Shown here: positions 39,945 to 48,863 of the stretch, piece after piece
Layout: each line of letters starts with the position of its first letter
Numbering within the stretch: position 1 is the first letter of the stretch
Assembly (NCBI RefSeq): GCF_003319105.1
Contig: NZ_QOHH01000011.1
Span: 1 to 64,000, forward strand
Direction: 5' to 3'
Source: Blastococcus sp. TF02-09
Lineage (GTDB): Bacteria; Actinomycetota; Actinomycetes; Mycobacteriales; Geodermatophilaceae
DNA length: 64,000 nucleotides
Translations under genes and position numbers: made by a program
Notes under the pieces: model-generated
The model's database searches: none
What the model saw: the letters and a program-made list of their open reading frames with translations, nothing else
Told to the model about the DNA's origin: nothing

Positions 39945-40862
39945 ATGGGGCACGACCACGCTCACGCCGCCGGCACCGCGGCCGGGGGCCGGCGCCGACG
40001 ACTGGCCGTCGTGCTGGGGCTGACCGTCGCGGTGCTGACCGCCGAGGTGGTGGCCGCCCTGCTCAGCGGTTCCCTGGCCCTGCTCGCCGACGCCGGTCAC
40101 ATGGCCACCGACGCCGTCGGCATCGCGCTGGCGCTGACCGCGGTCACCCTGGCCCAGCGGCCCGCCCGCGGACGGCGCACCTTCGGCTGGCAGCGCGCCG
40201 AGATCCTCGCCGCCGTCGCCAACGGGCTGCTGCTGCTCGGGGTCGCCGGCTACGTGCTCGTCGAGGCGGTGCGCCGGATCGGGAGCCCGCCGGAGATCGC
40301 GACCGGCCTGGTCCTCGCCGTCGGCGCCGTCGGCCTCGTGGTGAACCTCGTGTCGCTCGCCGTCCTGCACCAGGGGAGGGACGAGTCGCTCAACCTGCGC
40401 GGCGCCTACCTCGAGGTGCTGGCCGACGCCCTCGGCTCGGTGGCGGTCATCGTCGCCGCGTGCGTCATCGCCGTCACCGGCTGGACCCATGCCGACACGG
40501 TGGCCTCGCTGTTCATCGGCGCCCTGGTGCTGCCGCGGGCCTGGCACCTGCTGCGCGAGGCGCTCGACGTGCTGCTGGAGGCCGCACCCCGCGGGGTCGA
40601 CCTCGGCACCGTCCGGGAGCACATGCTCGAGGTGGACGGCGTCGTCGGGGTGCACGACCTGCACGCCTGGACGATCACGTCCGGGCTGCCGGTGCTCTCG
40701 GCGCACGTCGTCGTCACCGACGAGGCGCTCGCGGCCGGGCACGGCGGGCGGGTGCTGGACGCCCTGTGCGCGTGCCTCGGCTCGCACTTCGACGTGGAGC
40801 ACTGCACCTTCCAGCTGGAGGCGCGCTCGCACGCCGGCCACGAGGCACCGGTCCACGACTGA
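39945..40862 (+). CDS. Cation diffusion facilitator (Zn/Co/Cd efflux) transporter
   Basis: 305 residues from ATG 39945 (GGAGGGA upstream). Starts MGHDHAH, a short His-rich N-terminus, then six transmembrane helices with the metal-site motifs DAGHMATD (helix 2) and LADALGS (helix 5), and a cytoplasmic C-terminal domain (VGVHDLHAWTI). Typical CDF/CzcD-type proton-coupled exporter. A hairpin GAAGAAG/CTTCTTC immediately follows the stop. Confidence 0.92.
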   Translation: MGHDHAHAAGTAAGGRRRRLAVVLGLTVAVLTAEVVAALLSGSLALLADAGHMATDAVGIALALTAVTLAQRPARGRRTFGWQRAEILAAVANGLLLLGVAGYVLVEAVRRIGSPPEIATGLVLAVGAVGLVVNLVSLAVLHQGRDESLNLRGAYLEVLADALGSVAVIVAACVIAVTGWTHADTVASLFIGALVLPRAWHLLREALDVLLEAAPRGVDLGTVREHMLEVDGVVGVHDLHAWTITSGLPVLSAHVVVTDEALAAGHGGRVLDALCACLGSHFDVEHCTFQLEARSHAGHEAPVHD

Positions 40863-40883
40863 AGAAGGACCCCGCTTCTTCCC

Positions 40884-40939
40884 GGGTGTTGTTCGTGCTC
40901 TGCGGGTCCTGCGGAACCCCCTCAGCGCGAACAACGCCC
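40884..40939 (+). other. Structured leader/intergenic hairpin before ctaG
   Basis: GGGTGTTGTTCGTGC (40884-40898) can pair over all 15 positions, including two G-U pairs, with GCGCGAACAACGCCC (40925-40939); GGGT/ACCC inside could form an inner stem. It lies 57 nt before the CtaG start codon. It might be a terminator for the CDF gene or a regulatory leader for ctaG. I recognise no known RNA family. Confidence 0.4.
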
Positions 40940-40996
40940 CACAAGCGGCCCGCTCCCGGGGAGCGTCGGGAGCGAAGGTGGGACAGTGGTGGAGCA

Positions 40997-41986
40997 ATGG
41001 CCGGCAGGGAGACGGAGGCGTCGGTGGAGCACGGGACCGGGCACGGGCACTCGGGGATGTGGGTGCCGGACGAGCCGCCCACCTGGGGCCGCATGTTCCT
41101 GCCGCACCTGGAGCCCTGGTCGCTGCTCGCCGTCCTGAGCCTCGTCGGGCTGGTCGCCTACCTGGGCGCCGTCGTCCGGCTGCGGCGGACCGGTGTGGCC
41201 TGGCCCTGGTGGCGCACCGCGGCGTGGGTGGCCGGGACGCTGTGCATCGCCGCCGTGACCGGCACCTGGCTCAACGGCTACAGCATGGTGCTGTTCAGCC
41301 TGCACATGGTCCAGCACATGGTGTTGGCGATGATCGCGCCGATCCTGCTGCTGGTGGCCGCGCCCGTGACGCTGGCGCTGCGCACGCTGCCCCGTGGTCA
41401 GGGCGCCGCCGCCGCGCCGCGCGCCCTGCTGCTGAACTTCCTGCACAGCCGGTTCACCCGGTTCCTGGCCTCGCCGGGCTTCACCGTGCCGCTGTTCATC
41501 GCCAGCCTCTACGGCATCTACTTCACGCCGGTGTTCGACGCGCTGATGAGCAACCCGGCGGGGCACCAGTTCATGCTGGCCCACTTCGTCGTCACGGGGC
41601 TGCTGTTCTTCGGCCCGATCATCGCCCAGGACCCGTGGCCGGGCACCCACGCCCACCCGACGCGGATCCTCGAGCTGGTCATCCCGATCCCGTTCCACGC
41701 GTTCTTCGGCGTCGCGGTCATGGTGGCCAGCGGGCTGCTGGTGGACAGCTTCGCCAACCCGCCGGCGTCGTGGGGGGTCGACCCCATCGGCGACCAGACC
41801 GTCGCGGGCGGCATCGCCTGGTCCTTCGGCGAGCTGCCGACCGTCATCGTGCTGATCGTCGTGCTGGTCTCGTGGATGGGCTCCGACGAGCGGCGGGCCC
41901 GGGCGCTCGACCGCGCGGCCGACCGGGACGGCGACGCCGAGCTGAAGGCCTACAACGCCCGCCTCCGCGCGCTGGCCGAGCGCTGA
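40997..41986 (+). CDS. CtaG-family (Caa3_CtaG) cytochrome c oxidase assembly protein
   Basis: 329 residues from ATG 40997 with GGAG upstream. About seven membrane helices with family motifs: GYSMVLFSLHMVQHMVLAMIAPILLLVAAPVTLALR, MLAHFVVTGLLFFGPIIAQDPWP and HAFFGVAVMVASGLLV. The His-rich second and third helix region is thought to bind copper for the CuB/CuA site of cytochrome oxidase. The oxidase subunit I gene lies 3.2 kb downstream (45167). Confidence 0.9.
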   Translation: MAGRETEASVEHGTGHGHSGMWVPDEPPTWGRMFLPHLEPWSLLAVLSLVGLVAYLGAVVRLRRTGVAWPWWRTAAWVAGTLCIAAVTGTWLNGYSMVLFSLHMVQHMVLAMIAPILLLVAAPVTLALRTLPRGQGAAAAPRALLLNFLHSRFTRFLASPGFTVPLFIASLYGIYFTPVFDALMSNPAGHQFMLAHFVVTGLLFFGPIIAQDPWPGTHAHPTRILELVIPIPFHAFFGVAVMVASGLLVDSFANPPASWGVDPIGDQTVAGGIAWSFGELPTVIVLIVVLVSWMGSDERRARALDRAADRDGDAELKAYNARLRALAER

Positions 41987-41987
41987 C

Positions 41988-42027
41988 GACAGCGGCGCGC
42001 GTCCGAGCAGGGACGCGCGCCGCTGTC
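41988..42027. terminator. Bidirectional terminator between ctaG and MFS genes
   Basis: Perfect 17-bp arms GACAGCGGCGCGCGTCC/GGACGCGCGCCGCTGTC around GAGCAG, between convergent stops. Confidence 0.85.
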
Positions 42028-42033
42028 AGTGGT

Positions 42034-43629
42034 TCAGCCTGCGTGGACGACGGCGTCCTCGGCCGGCAGGTCCTCCTTGGTGGCCTTGACCAGGAACGCC
42101 GACACGAGCGCGCCGATCACCAGCAGCCCCGACGCCCAGGTGAACGCCGTGGTGTAGCCCTCCACCTGCGCCTCCAGGCCGATGGCCGGGTCGCGCGGGT
42201 CGCCGCCCGAGGCCAGGGCATCGGCGGTGTAGGAGCTGATCGCCGCGACCGACAGCGACGCCAGGACGGCGGTGCCGATGGAGGCACCGACCTGCTGGGT
42301 GGCGTTGAGCATCGCGCTGGCAGCGCCGGCGTCACGCGCCCCGGCGCCGACGAGCGCCAGGTTGGACAGCGGCACGAACGTGAAGCCCAGACCCAGGCCC
42401 AGCAGCAGTTCGCCCGGGAGCGGCAGCTGCCAGAACTCGGTGTCGACGCCGACGAAGGACAGCGTGAAGAGCCCGGCCGCGGCGAACAGCCCGCCGGCGA
42501 TCATCAGCGGCCGGGGGCCGATCTTCGGCACCAGGACGCTGGCCGCACCCGCGGCGATGAACACGCCCAGGGTCGTCGGCAGCGACGCCAGACCCGCCTG
42601 CACCGGCGTGTAGCCCAGCACCTGCTGGAAGTACAGCGACAGGAAGAAGAACGCCCCGATGAGCCCGGCGCCCACGAGCGTCGAGGTCAGGTAGGCCCCG
42701 CCCCGGTTCCGGTCAAGGACGATGCGCATCGGCAGCAGCGGGTTGCGGGTCCGCAGCTCGAGGACGACGAAGAGGGCCACCAGGACCACGCCGCCGACGA
42801 TGAACACCCAGGCGAGCCCGTCGGCCCAGCCGCTCTCCGGCGACACCAGTGTCGTGCTGCCCTGCTGCTGGGCCGCCTGGTTGGCGGCCCGCGCCTCGGC
42901 GGCGTTGCTCTGCGCGGCCTCGGCGACGCGGGTGAAGCCGTAGACGATCGAGGCCAGGCCCGCGGTGATGAGCACCGCGCCGGGGATGTCGTAGCTGGTG
43001 TCGCCCGGGGCCTTGCTCTCCGGCACGAACCGGAGGGCCAGCACGATGGCCAGCACGGCGATGGGCAGGTTGACCCAGAAGCACCAGCGCCAGTCGGCGT
43101 ACTCGGTCAGGACGCCGCCCAGCAGCAGCCCGATGGCGGCACCACCGCCGGCCAGAGCGCCGTAGACGCCGAAGGCCTTGGCCCGCTCCTTCGGCTCGGT
43201 GAACAGCACGGTGATCAGCGCGAGGGACGCCGGGGCCAGCAGCGCGGCGAACGCACCCTGCAGCGCCCGGGCGCCGAACAGCATGGCCTCGTTCTGCGCC
43301 ACGCCGCCGAGCGCCGAGGCGAGCGCGAAGCCCGCCGCGCCGGCGAGGTAGGCGCGCTTGCGGCCCGCGAAGTCGGCGATCCGTCCACCGAGCAGCAGGA
43401 AGCCGCCGAAGGTGAGGGTGTAGGCGGTGACGATCCACTGCTGGCTGGCGGTGCTGATGTCCAGGTCGGAGCTGACCGCCGGCAGCGCGATGTTGACGAT
43501 CGTGGCGTCGAGGACCACCAGCAGGACGGTCATCGAGATGATGCCGAGGGCCAGCCAGCGGCGTTCGTAGGGCGCGTCGGCGGGCGCGTCTACCGCGCCG
43601 GCGGCCGTGGTGTGCTCGGGGTCTGTCAC
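42034..43629 (-). CDS. MFS transporter, DHA2 (EmrB/QacA) type
   Basis: 531 residues with about 14 hydrophobic segments. Motifs VLLVVLDATIVNIALPAVSSDL (D1/motif A region), QWIVTAYTLTFGGFLLLGGRIADFAGRKRAYL and the motif-C segment of DHA2 exporters are present. A hydrophilic Gln/Thr/Ser insert (about 230-260) lies in the central loop. Proton-driven multidrug exporter by family. Start is GTG 43629. No TetR gene is adjacent. Confidence 0.92.
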   Translation of the reverse strand: MTDPEHTTAAGAVDAPADAPYERRWLALGIISMTVLLVVLDATIVNIALPAVSSDLDISTASQQWIVTAYTLTFGGFLLLGGRIADFAGRKRAYLAGAAGFALASALGGVAQNEAMLFGARALQGAFAALLAPASLALITVLFTEPKERAKAFGVYGALAGGGAAIGLLLGGVLTEYADWRWCFWVNLPIAVLAIVLALRFVPESKAPGDTSYDIPGAVLITAGLASIVYGFTRVAEAAQSNAAEARAANQAAQQQGSTTLVSPESGWADGLAWVFIVGGVVLVALFVVLELRTRNPLLPMRIVLDRNRGGAYLTSTLVGAGLIGAFFFLSLYFQQVLGYTPVQAGLASLPTTLGVFIAAGAASVLVPKIGPRPLMIAGGLFAAAGLFTLSFVGVDTEFWQLPLPGELLLGLGLGFTFVPLSNLALVGAGARDAGAASAMLNATQQVGASIGTAVLASLSVAAISSYTADALASGGDPRDPAIGLEAQVEGYTTAFTWASGLLVIGALVSAFLVKATKEDLPAEDAVVHAG

Positions 43630-43706
43630 GGGGTCCTCATCGTTCGGGCGGGTGGGTCGGGATCGCCGGCCGAGGCAGCGACGCTGCGGCCTGCGACGAT
43701 GTCGGC

Positions 43707-44216
43707 GTGCCTGTCTCGCTGGTGTTCACCTCGGACACGCACGTGCCGAAGCGGGCCCGTGAACTACCTCATTCCCTGTGGGACGCAATCGTGACCTCGG
43801 ACGTGGTGGTCCACGCCGGCGACTGGGTCGACGTGGCGCTGCTGGACCTCCTCGAGGAGCGGTCGCGGCGGCTGGTGGCGGTGTACGGCAACAACGACCA
43901 CGGGGCGCTGCGCGAGCGGCTGCCCGAGGTCGCCCGCACCGAGATCGAGGGCGTGCGCTTCGCCGTCGTCCACGAGACGGGGGAGGCGAAGGGCCGGGAG
44001 CTGCGGTGCGCCGCCCGCTTCCCCGACGCCGACGTCCTGGTCTTCGGGCACAGCCACATCCCCTGGGACACCACGGCCCCGTCCGGGCTCCGGCTGATCA
44101 ACCCCGGGTCGCCGACCGACCGGCGCCGTCAGCCGCACGGCACCTTCGTCACGGCGGTGGCCGACGCCGGGCAGCTGCGCGACGTCGTCTTCCACGCCGT
44201 GCCGCCGCGCACGTGA
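43707..44216 (+). CDS. Metallophosphoesterase (YfcE/MJ0936 type)
   Basis: 169 residues. All calcineurin-like metal motifs are present: FTSDTHVP, VVHAGDWVD, YGNNDHGALRE, VVHETGE and FGHSHIPWD. Small stand-alone members hydrolyse phosphodiesters with two metal ions. GTG start at 43707. The stop overlaps the RlmA-like start (GTGA), so the two are co-translated. Confidence 0.9.
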   Translation: MPVSLVFTSDTHVPKRARELPHSLWDAIVTSDVVVHAGDWVDVALLDLLEERSRRLVAVYGNNDHGALRERLPEVARTEIEGVRFAVVHETGEAKGRELRCAARFPDADVLVFGHSHIPWDTTAPSGLRLINPGSPTDRRRQPHGTFVTAVADAGQLRDVVFHAVPPRT

Positions 44217-45076
44217 CCGTCCGGCCCGAGCTGCCGGCGGCCGCCGTGGCGGCGCTGGCCTGCCCGGTGTGCGCCGGCACCCTGGCGGTCGGTGGCGACG
44301 GCGCGCTGTTGCGCTGCCCGGCGGGGCACTCCTTCGACCGGGCGCGCCAGGGGCACGTCACGCTGCTGCCGCCGGGGCACCGGGCGCCCTCGGGTGACTC
44401 GGCGGAGATGGTCGCCGACCGGGTGGCCTTCCTGGCCGCCGGTTCCTACGCCGGCATCAGCGAGGCGCTGGGCGATGCGGTGCTCGACGGCGGGGGAGCG
44501 CAGGCGAGGGTGCTGCTGGACCTGGGCGGCGGCACCGGCCACCACCTGGCCGCCGTGCTCGACCGCGTCCCCGGGGCGGCCGGCGTCGTGCTGGACTCCT
44601 CTCCCTTCGCCGCCCGCCGGGCCGCCCGCGCCCATCCCCGGGCCATGGCGGTCGTCGCCGACACCTGGGCCCGGCTGCCGGTCCGGGACGGCGCGGTCGA
44701 CCGGGTGCTGGTCGTGTTCGCGCCGCGCAACGGCCCGGAGATCGCGCGGGTGCTGCACCCGGAAGGCCGGCTGGTGGTGGTGACGCCGGCCGCCGACCAC
44801 CTGGGCGAGCTGGTCGGGCCGCTGGGTCTGCTCCGGGTGGACCCGGACAAGGCGAGCCGGCTGGCCGGCTCGCTCGAGCCGCACCTCGTGCCGGTGGGGG
44901 TCACGGAGCGGCGCGACGTCCTCGGGCTGGACCGCTCCGCCGTGGGGACGCTGGTGGGCATGGGGCCGCACGCGCGCCACCTCCCGGCCGGCATCCGTGC
45001 AGGTCGGATCGACGCGCTGCCCGAGCCGGTGGAGGTCACCGTGGCGGTGCAGGTGGCCGTCTACCGTCGCCCGTGA
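44213..45076 (+). CDS. RlmA-type 23S rRNA guanine-N1 methyltransferase
   Basis: 287 residues from GTG 44213. The N-terminal zinc ribbon reads CPVCAGT...LRCPAGHSFD, then ARQGHVTLLPPG and GDSAEMVADRVAFLAAGSYAGI, the block typical of RlmA/TlrB. The SAM site is VLLDLGGGTGHHLAAVL. RlmA proteins methylate G745/G748 of 23S rRNA; TlrB relatives give tylosin resistance. The housekeeping role is more likely here. Coupled to the phosphoesterase gene. Confidence 0.88.
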   Translation: MTVRPELPAAAVAALACPVCAGTLAVGGDGALLRCPAGHSFDRARQGHVTLLPPGHRAPSGDSAEMVADRVAFLAAGSYAGISEALGDAVLDGGGAQARVLLDLGGGTGHHLAAVLDRVPGAAGVVLDSSPFAARRAARAHPRAMAVVADTWARLPVRDGAVDRVLVVFAPRNGPEIARVLHPEGRLVVVTPAADHLGELVGPLGLLRVDPDKASRLAGSLEPHLVPVGVTERRDVLGLDRSAVGTLVGMGPHARHLPAGIRAGRIDALPEPVEVTVAVQVAVYRRP

Positions 45077-45166
45077 CGCGGTCGGGGAGAGGGCCGGATG
45101 TGAGCTCCGACGCGCCCACCCCGTCCCGCGGCGGGGACGGCGGGGGCCTTGTCTAAGCTGCGGGGC

Positions 45167-46924
45167 GTGACGATTGCACCGGCGCCCATCGTGAGTCGGC
45201 CGAGCCCGGCTCACGTGGTCGAGAAGGGCTCGCGGCTGTCCAACCTGCTGCGGACCACCGACCACAAGACCATCGGCCTGATGTACCTGACGACGTCGTT
45301 CGTCTTCTTCATCCTGGGTGGCCTCATGGCCATGCTGATCCGGGCCGAGCTGGGTCGCCCGGAGCTGCAGTTCCTGTCGCCCGAGCAGTACAACCAGCTG
45401 TTCACGATGCACGGCACGCTGATGCTGCTGATGTTCGCGACGCCGCTGTTCTTCGCGTTCGGCAACCTGATCATGCCGCTGCAGATCGGTGCGCCCGACG
45501 TCGCGTTCCCGCGGCTGAACGCCTTCTCCTTCTGGCTGTTCCTGTTCGGCTCCACGATGGTGGTGTCCTCGTTCCTCACCCCGGGTGGGGCGCCGGACTT
45601 CGGGTGGACGGCCTACACGCCGCTCTCCGACGTCGTGCACACCCCCGGCGTGGGCGCCAACCTGTGGATCGGCGGCCTGGCCGTCTCGGGTCTGGGCACG
45701 ATCCTCGGTGGCGTCAACTTCATCGCCACGATCGTCTGCCTGCGCGCGCCGGGCATGACGATGTTCCGGATGCCGATCTTCACCTGGAACACCCTGGTGA
45801 CGGCGATCCTGATCCTGCTCGCCTTCCCGATCCTCACCGCGGCGCTGCTCGCGCTGCTAGCCGACCGGAACCTCGGCGCCCTCGTCTACTCCGCCGAGAA
45901 CGGCGGGCCGATGCTGTGGCAGCACCTGTTCTGGTTCTTCGGGCACCCCGAGGTCTACATCATCGCGCTGCCGTTCTTCGGCATCGTCACCGAGATCATC
46001 CCGGTCTTCGCCCGCAAGCCGCTGTTCGGCTACAAGGGCATGGTCGGCGCCACCCTCGCCATCGGCTTCCTCTCGCTGGCCGTGTGGGCCCACCACATGT
46101 TCGCCACCGGCGCGGTGCTGCTGCCGTTCTTCGCGTTCCTCACGTACCTGATCGCGGTGCCGACTGGGCTCAAGTTCTTCAACTGGATCGGCACCATGTG
46201 GCGCGGCCAGCTGACCTTCGAGTCCCCGATGCTGTGGTCGGTCGGCTTCCTGATCACCTTCCTGCTCGGTGGGCTGACCGGCGTGCTGCTGGCCTCCCCG
46301 CCGCTGGACTGGCACGTTTCCGACAGCTACTTCGTCGTCGCCCACTTCCACTACGTCGTCTTCGGCACCGTCGTCTTCGCGGCTTACGCCGGCGTCGCGT
46401 TCTGGTTCCCCAAGATGTGCGGCCGGATGATGGACGAGCGGCTGAGCAAGCTGCAGTTCTGGATGACGTTCGTGGGCTTCCACGGCACGTTCCTGGTGCA
46501 CCACTGGCTGGGCAACGAGGGCATGCCGCGCCGCTACGTGGACTACGCGGCCACCGACACCTTCACCACGCTGAATATGATCTCGACGATCTTCAGCTTC
46601 GTGCTCGGCGCCTCGGTGATCCCCTTCATCTACAACGTGGTGCGGTCGTGGAAGTACGGGAAGCTCGCCCTGCGCGACGACCCGTGGGGTCACGGCAACT
46701 CCCTGGAGTGGGCGACCTCGTCCCCGCCGCCGCGGCACAACTTCGTGGAGATCCCGCGGATCCGCTCCGAGCGCCCCGCGTTCGAGGCGCACTACCCGCA
46801 CCTGGTCGAGCGCCTGCACGCCGAGGCGCACGCCGGCAAGCGGCACGAGCCCTACGGCGGGGTGAGCGAGCTGGTGCCCGGCACCGGCCCGCGCCAGGGG
46901 CCGAACGACCCCGACCCCACCTGA
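45167..46924 (+). CDS. ctaD: Cytochrome c oxidase subunit I (aa3 type)
   Basis: 585 residues with twelve membrane helices. Haem a and CuB/haem a3 ligands are visible in [35 protein letters not shown] and [14 protein letters not shown]. It forms the proton-pumping haem-copper centre of the terminal oxidase. Start GTG 45167 is preferred over the upstream TTG (45149) because TAAGCT lies 7 nt before it, a leaderless layout. Other oxidase subunits are not in the window apart from the CtaG assembly protein. Confidence 0.96.
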   Translation: MTIAPAPIVSRPSPAHVVEKGSRLSNLLRTTDHKTIGLMYLTTSFVFFILGGLMAMLIRAELGRPELQFLSPEQYNQLFTMHGTLMLLMFATPLFFAFGNLIMPLQIGAPDVAFPRLNAFSFWLFLFGSTMVVSSFLTPGGAPDFGWTAYTPLSDVVHTPGVGANLWIGGLAVSGLGTILGGVNFIATIVCLRAPGMTMFRMPIFTWNTLVTAILILLAFPILTAALLALLADRNLGALVYSAENGGPMLWQHLFWFFGHPEVYIIALPFFGIVTEIIPVFARKPLFGYKGMVGATLAIGFLSLAVWAHHMFATGAVLLPFFAFLTYLIAVPTGLKFFNWIGTMWRGQLTFESPMLWSVGFLITFLLGGLTGVLLASPPLDWHVSDSYFVVAHFHYVVFGTVVFAAYAGVAFWFPKMCGRMMDERLSKLQFWMTFVGFHGTFLVHHWLGNEGMPRRYVDYAATDTFTTLNMISTIFSFVLGASVIPFIYNVVRSWKYGKLALRDDPWGHGNSLEWATSSPPPRHNFVEIPRIRSERPAFEAHYPHLVERLHAEAHAGKRHEPYGGVSELVPGTGPRQGPNDPDPT

Positions 46925-46939
46925 TCCACAGCGCTGAGC

Positions 46940-46979
46940 CCGAGAGGCCCGGAACCCGTCGAGGTTCCGGGCCTCTCGG
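46940..46979 (+). terminator. Terminator after ctaD
   Basis: Perfect 17-bp arms CCGAGAGGCCCGGAACC/GGTTCCGGGCCTCTCGG around CGTCGA, 15 nt after the ctaD stop. Confidence 0.88.
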
Positions 46980-47013
46980 CGTCAGCGGCCGAGGTGTACG
47001 GCACGATGGCCGG

Positions 47014-48258
47014 GTGCCGCTGGACCCCACTTCCCGAACGACCGAGGTCCCCGGGGCTGCCCGCGCCCTGCTGACCGTGAGCGGCGCCGACCGGCCCGGG
47101 GTCACCGCGCGGTTGTTCGCCGCGCTGGCCGAGGGCGCGCCCGCCGTCGAGGTCCTCGACGTCGAGCAGGTCGTGGTGCACGGCCAGCTGGTGCTGGGCG
47201 TCGTCGTCGGCGTGCTGCCCTCGGAGGCCGCCCCGGCGGTGGGGCAGGACGAGCTGCTGGACCACCTCCGACCGCTGGCCGCTGCCGTCGCCGCCGACGT
47301 CGGGCTCCGGGTGGACGTCGAGCCGGCCGCCGGTCCCACGTCGGTGCCGGCCGGCCGCCCGCACCACGTCATCCTCCTGGGCCGCCCCGTGACACCCGAC
47401 GCCGTCGCCGGGGCCGCCCGGGGCATCGCCGCGGTGGGCGGGAACATCGACGCCGTCCGCCGGCTCTCCGACTACCCCGTGACCAGCTTCGAGCTGACGG
47501 TCTCGGGCGCGGAGGCCACCGCCCTGCGCACCGAGCTGGCCTCGGTCGCCGCGACCACCGGCACCGACATCGCGGTGGAGCAGGTGGGGCTGGCGCGGCG
47601 CAGCAAGCGGCTCATCGTGCTCGACGTCGACTCCACCCTCGTCCGCGGAGAGGTCATCGACGAGCTCGCGGCCCGCGCCGGCCGGGCGGCCGAGGTCGCC
47701 CGGATCACCGCGGCCGCCATGAACGGTGAGCTGGACTTCGCCGAGTCGCTGCGCAAGCGGGTCGCCGTCCTGGCGGGGCTGCCGGTGGAGGTGCTCGACG
47801 AGGTCCGCGAGGCGCTGGTGCTCACCCCCGGCGCGCGGACGCTGATCCGCACGCTGCAGCGCCTCGGCTTTCGCTGCGGCATCGTCAGCGGCGGCTTCAC
47901 GCAGATCACCGATCCGCTCGCCGAGAGCCTGGGCCTGGACTTCGCCGCGGCCAACACCCTCGAGGTCGTCGACGGCCGGCTGACCGGAGGGCTGGTCGGG
48001 GAGATCGTCGACCGGCCCGGCAAGGCACGCGTCCTGGCCCGGGTCGCCGCGGAGCACGGCATCCCGCTGGACCAGACGGTGGCGGTCGGCGACGGCGCCA
48101 ACGACCTGGACATGCTCAACACCGCGGGGCTGGGCATCGCCTTCAACGCCAAGCCGTTCGTGCGCGAGCAGGCCCACACCGCGCTCAACCAGCCCTACCT
48201 GGACGCCGTCCTCCAGGTGCTCGGCTTCACCCGCGACGAGGTCCTGGACGCCGGCTGA
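47014..48258 (+). CDS. serB: Phosphoserine phosphatase with ACT domains
   Basis: 414 residues from GTG 47014. Two ACT-like regulatory domains (about 15-100 and 115-185) precede a HAD phosphatase: D204/D206 in LIVLDVDSTLVRGEVIDELAA, ...GIVSGGFTQI and AVGDGANDLDMLNTAGLGIAFNAKP. Last step of serine synthesis; the ACT part may sense serine, as in mycobacterial SerB2. Length matches the mycobacterial form. Confidence 0.94.
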   Translation: MPLDPTSRTTEVPGAARALLTVSGADRPGVTARLFAALAEGAPAVEVLDVEQVVVHGQLVLGVVVGVLPSEAAPAVGQDELLDHLRPLAAAVAADVGLRVDVEPAAGPTSVPAGRPHHVILLGRPVTPDAVAGAARGIAAVGGNIDAVRRLSDYPVTSFELTVSGAEATALRTELASVAATTGTDIAVEQVGLARRSKRLIVLDVDSTLVRGEVIDELAARAGRAAEVARITAAAMNGELDFAESLRKRVAVLAGLPVEVLDEVREALVLTPGARTLIRTLQRLGFRCGIVSGGFTQITDPLAESLGLDFAAANTLEVVDGRLTGGLVGEIVDRPGKARVLARVAAEHGIPLDQTVAVGDGANDLDMLNTAGLGIAFNAKPFVREQAHTALNQPYLDAVLQVLGFTRDEVLDAG

Positions 48259-48279
48259 CCACGTGGGCCGAGCCGGAGG

Positions 48280-48846
48280 TCAGGGGCGGTGGACCGTCCC
48301 CTCCAGCTCGACGCCGGCGGTGCGCAGCTGGTCCAGGGCGGCCTCGGTCGTCGGCTCGGAGACGCCGGCGGTGAGGTGCAGCAGGACGCGGGTCGCCAGG
48401 CCGTTGGCGACGGCGTCCAGCGCGGTGGCCCGGACGCAGTGGTCCGTGGCGATGCCCACGACGTCGACGGAGTCCACCCCGTGCTGCCGCAGCCAGTCGG
48501 CCAGCGCGACGCCGTCCGCCGCACCCTCGAAGCCCGAGTAGGCCGCGGCGTGCTCGCCCTTGTCGAAGACGGCCTCGATCGGCCCGCGGTCCAGCGCCGG
48601 GTGCAGCTCCACCCCGGCGGTGCCGACGACGCAGTGCCGGGGCCAGCTCTCGACGAAGTCGGGCGCCTCGGCGAAGTGCGCGCCCGGGTCGACGTGGTGG
48701 TCGCGGGTGGCGACGACGTGGTCGTACCCGCCGGCGGCCATGTGCTCGGTGACGGCGGCGGCGACGGCCGCACCACCGGCGACGGCGAGACTGCCGCCCT
48801 CGCAGAAGTCGTTCTGCACGTCGACGACGATCAGCGCACGGGTCAC
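48280..48846 (-). CDS. pncA: Nicotinamidase (isochorismatase family)
   Basis: 188 residues from GTG 48846. Catalytic Asp in ALIVVDVQNDF, metal site around TRDHHVDPGAHF, and catalytic Cys in VGIATDHCVRATALDA. It converts nicotinamide to nicotinate, which the adjacent pncB enzyme uses, so together they form the NAD salvage route. It follows pncB by 17 nt in the same orientation, consistent with an operon. Confidence 0.92.
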   Translation of the reverse strand: MTRALIVVDVQNDFCEGGSLAVAGGAAVAAAVTEHMAAGGYDHVVATRDHHVDPGAHFAEAPDFVESWPRHCVVGTAGVELHPALDRGPIEAVFDKGEHAAAYSGFEGAADGVALADWLRQHGVDSVDVVGIATDHCVRATALDAVANGLATRVLLHLTAGVSEPTTEAALDQLRTAGVELEGTVHRP

Positions 48847-48863
48847 GAGGTCCTCCAGCTCGT

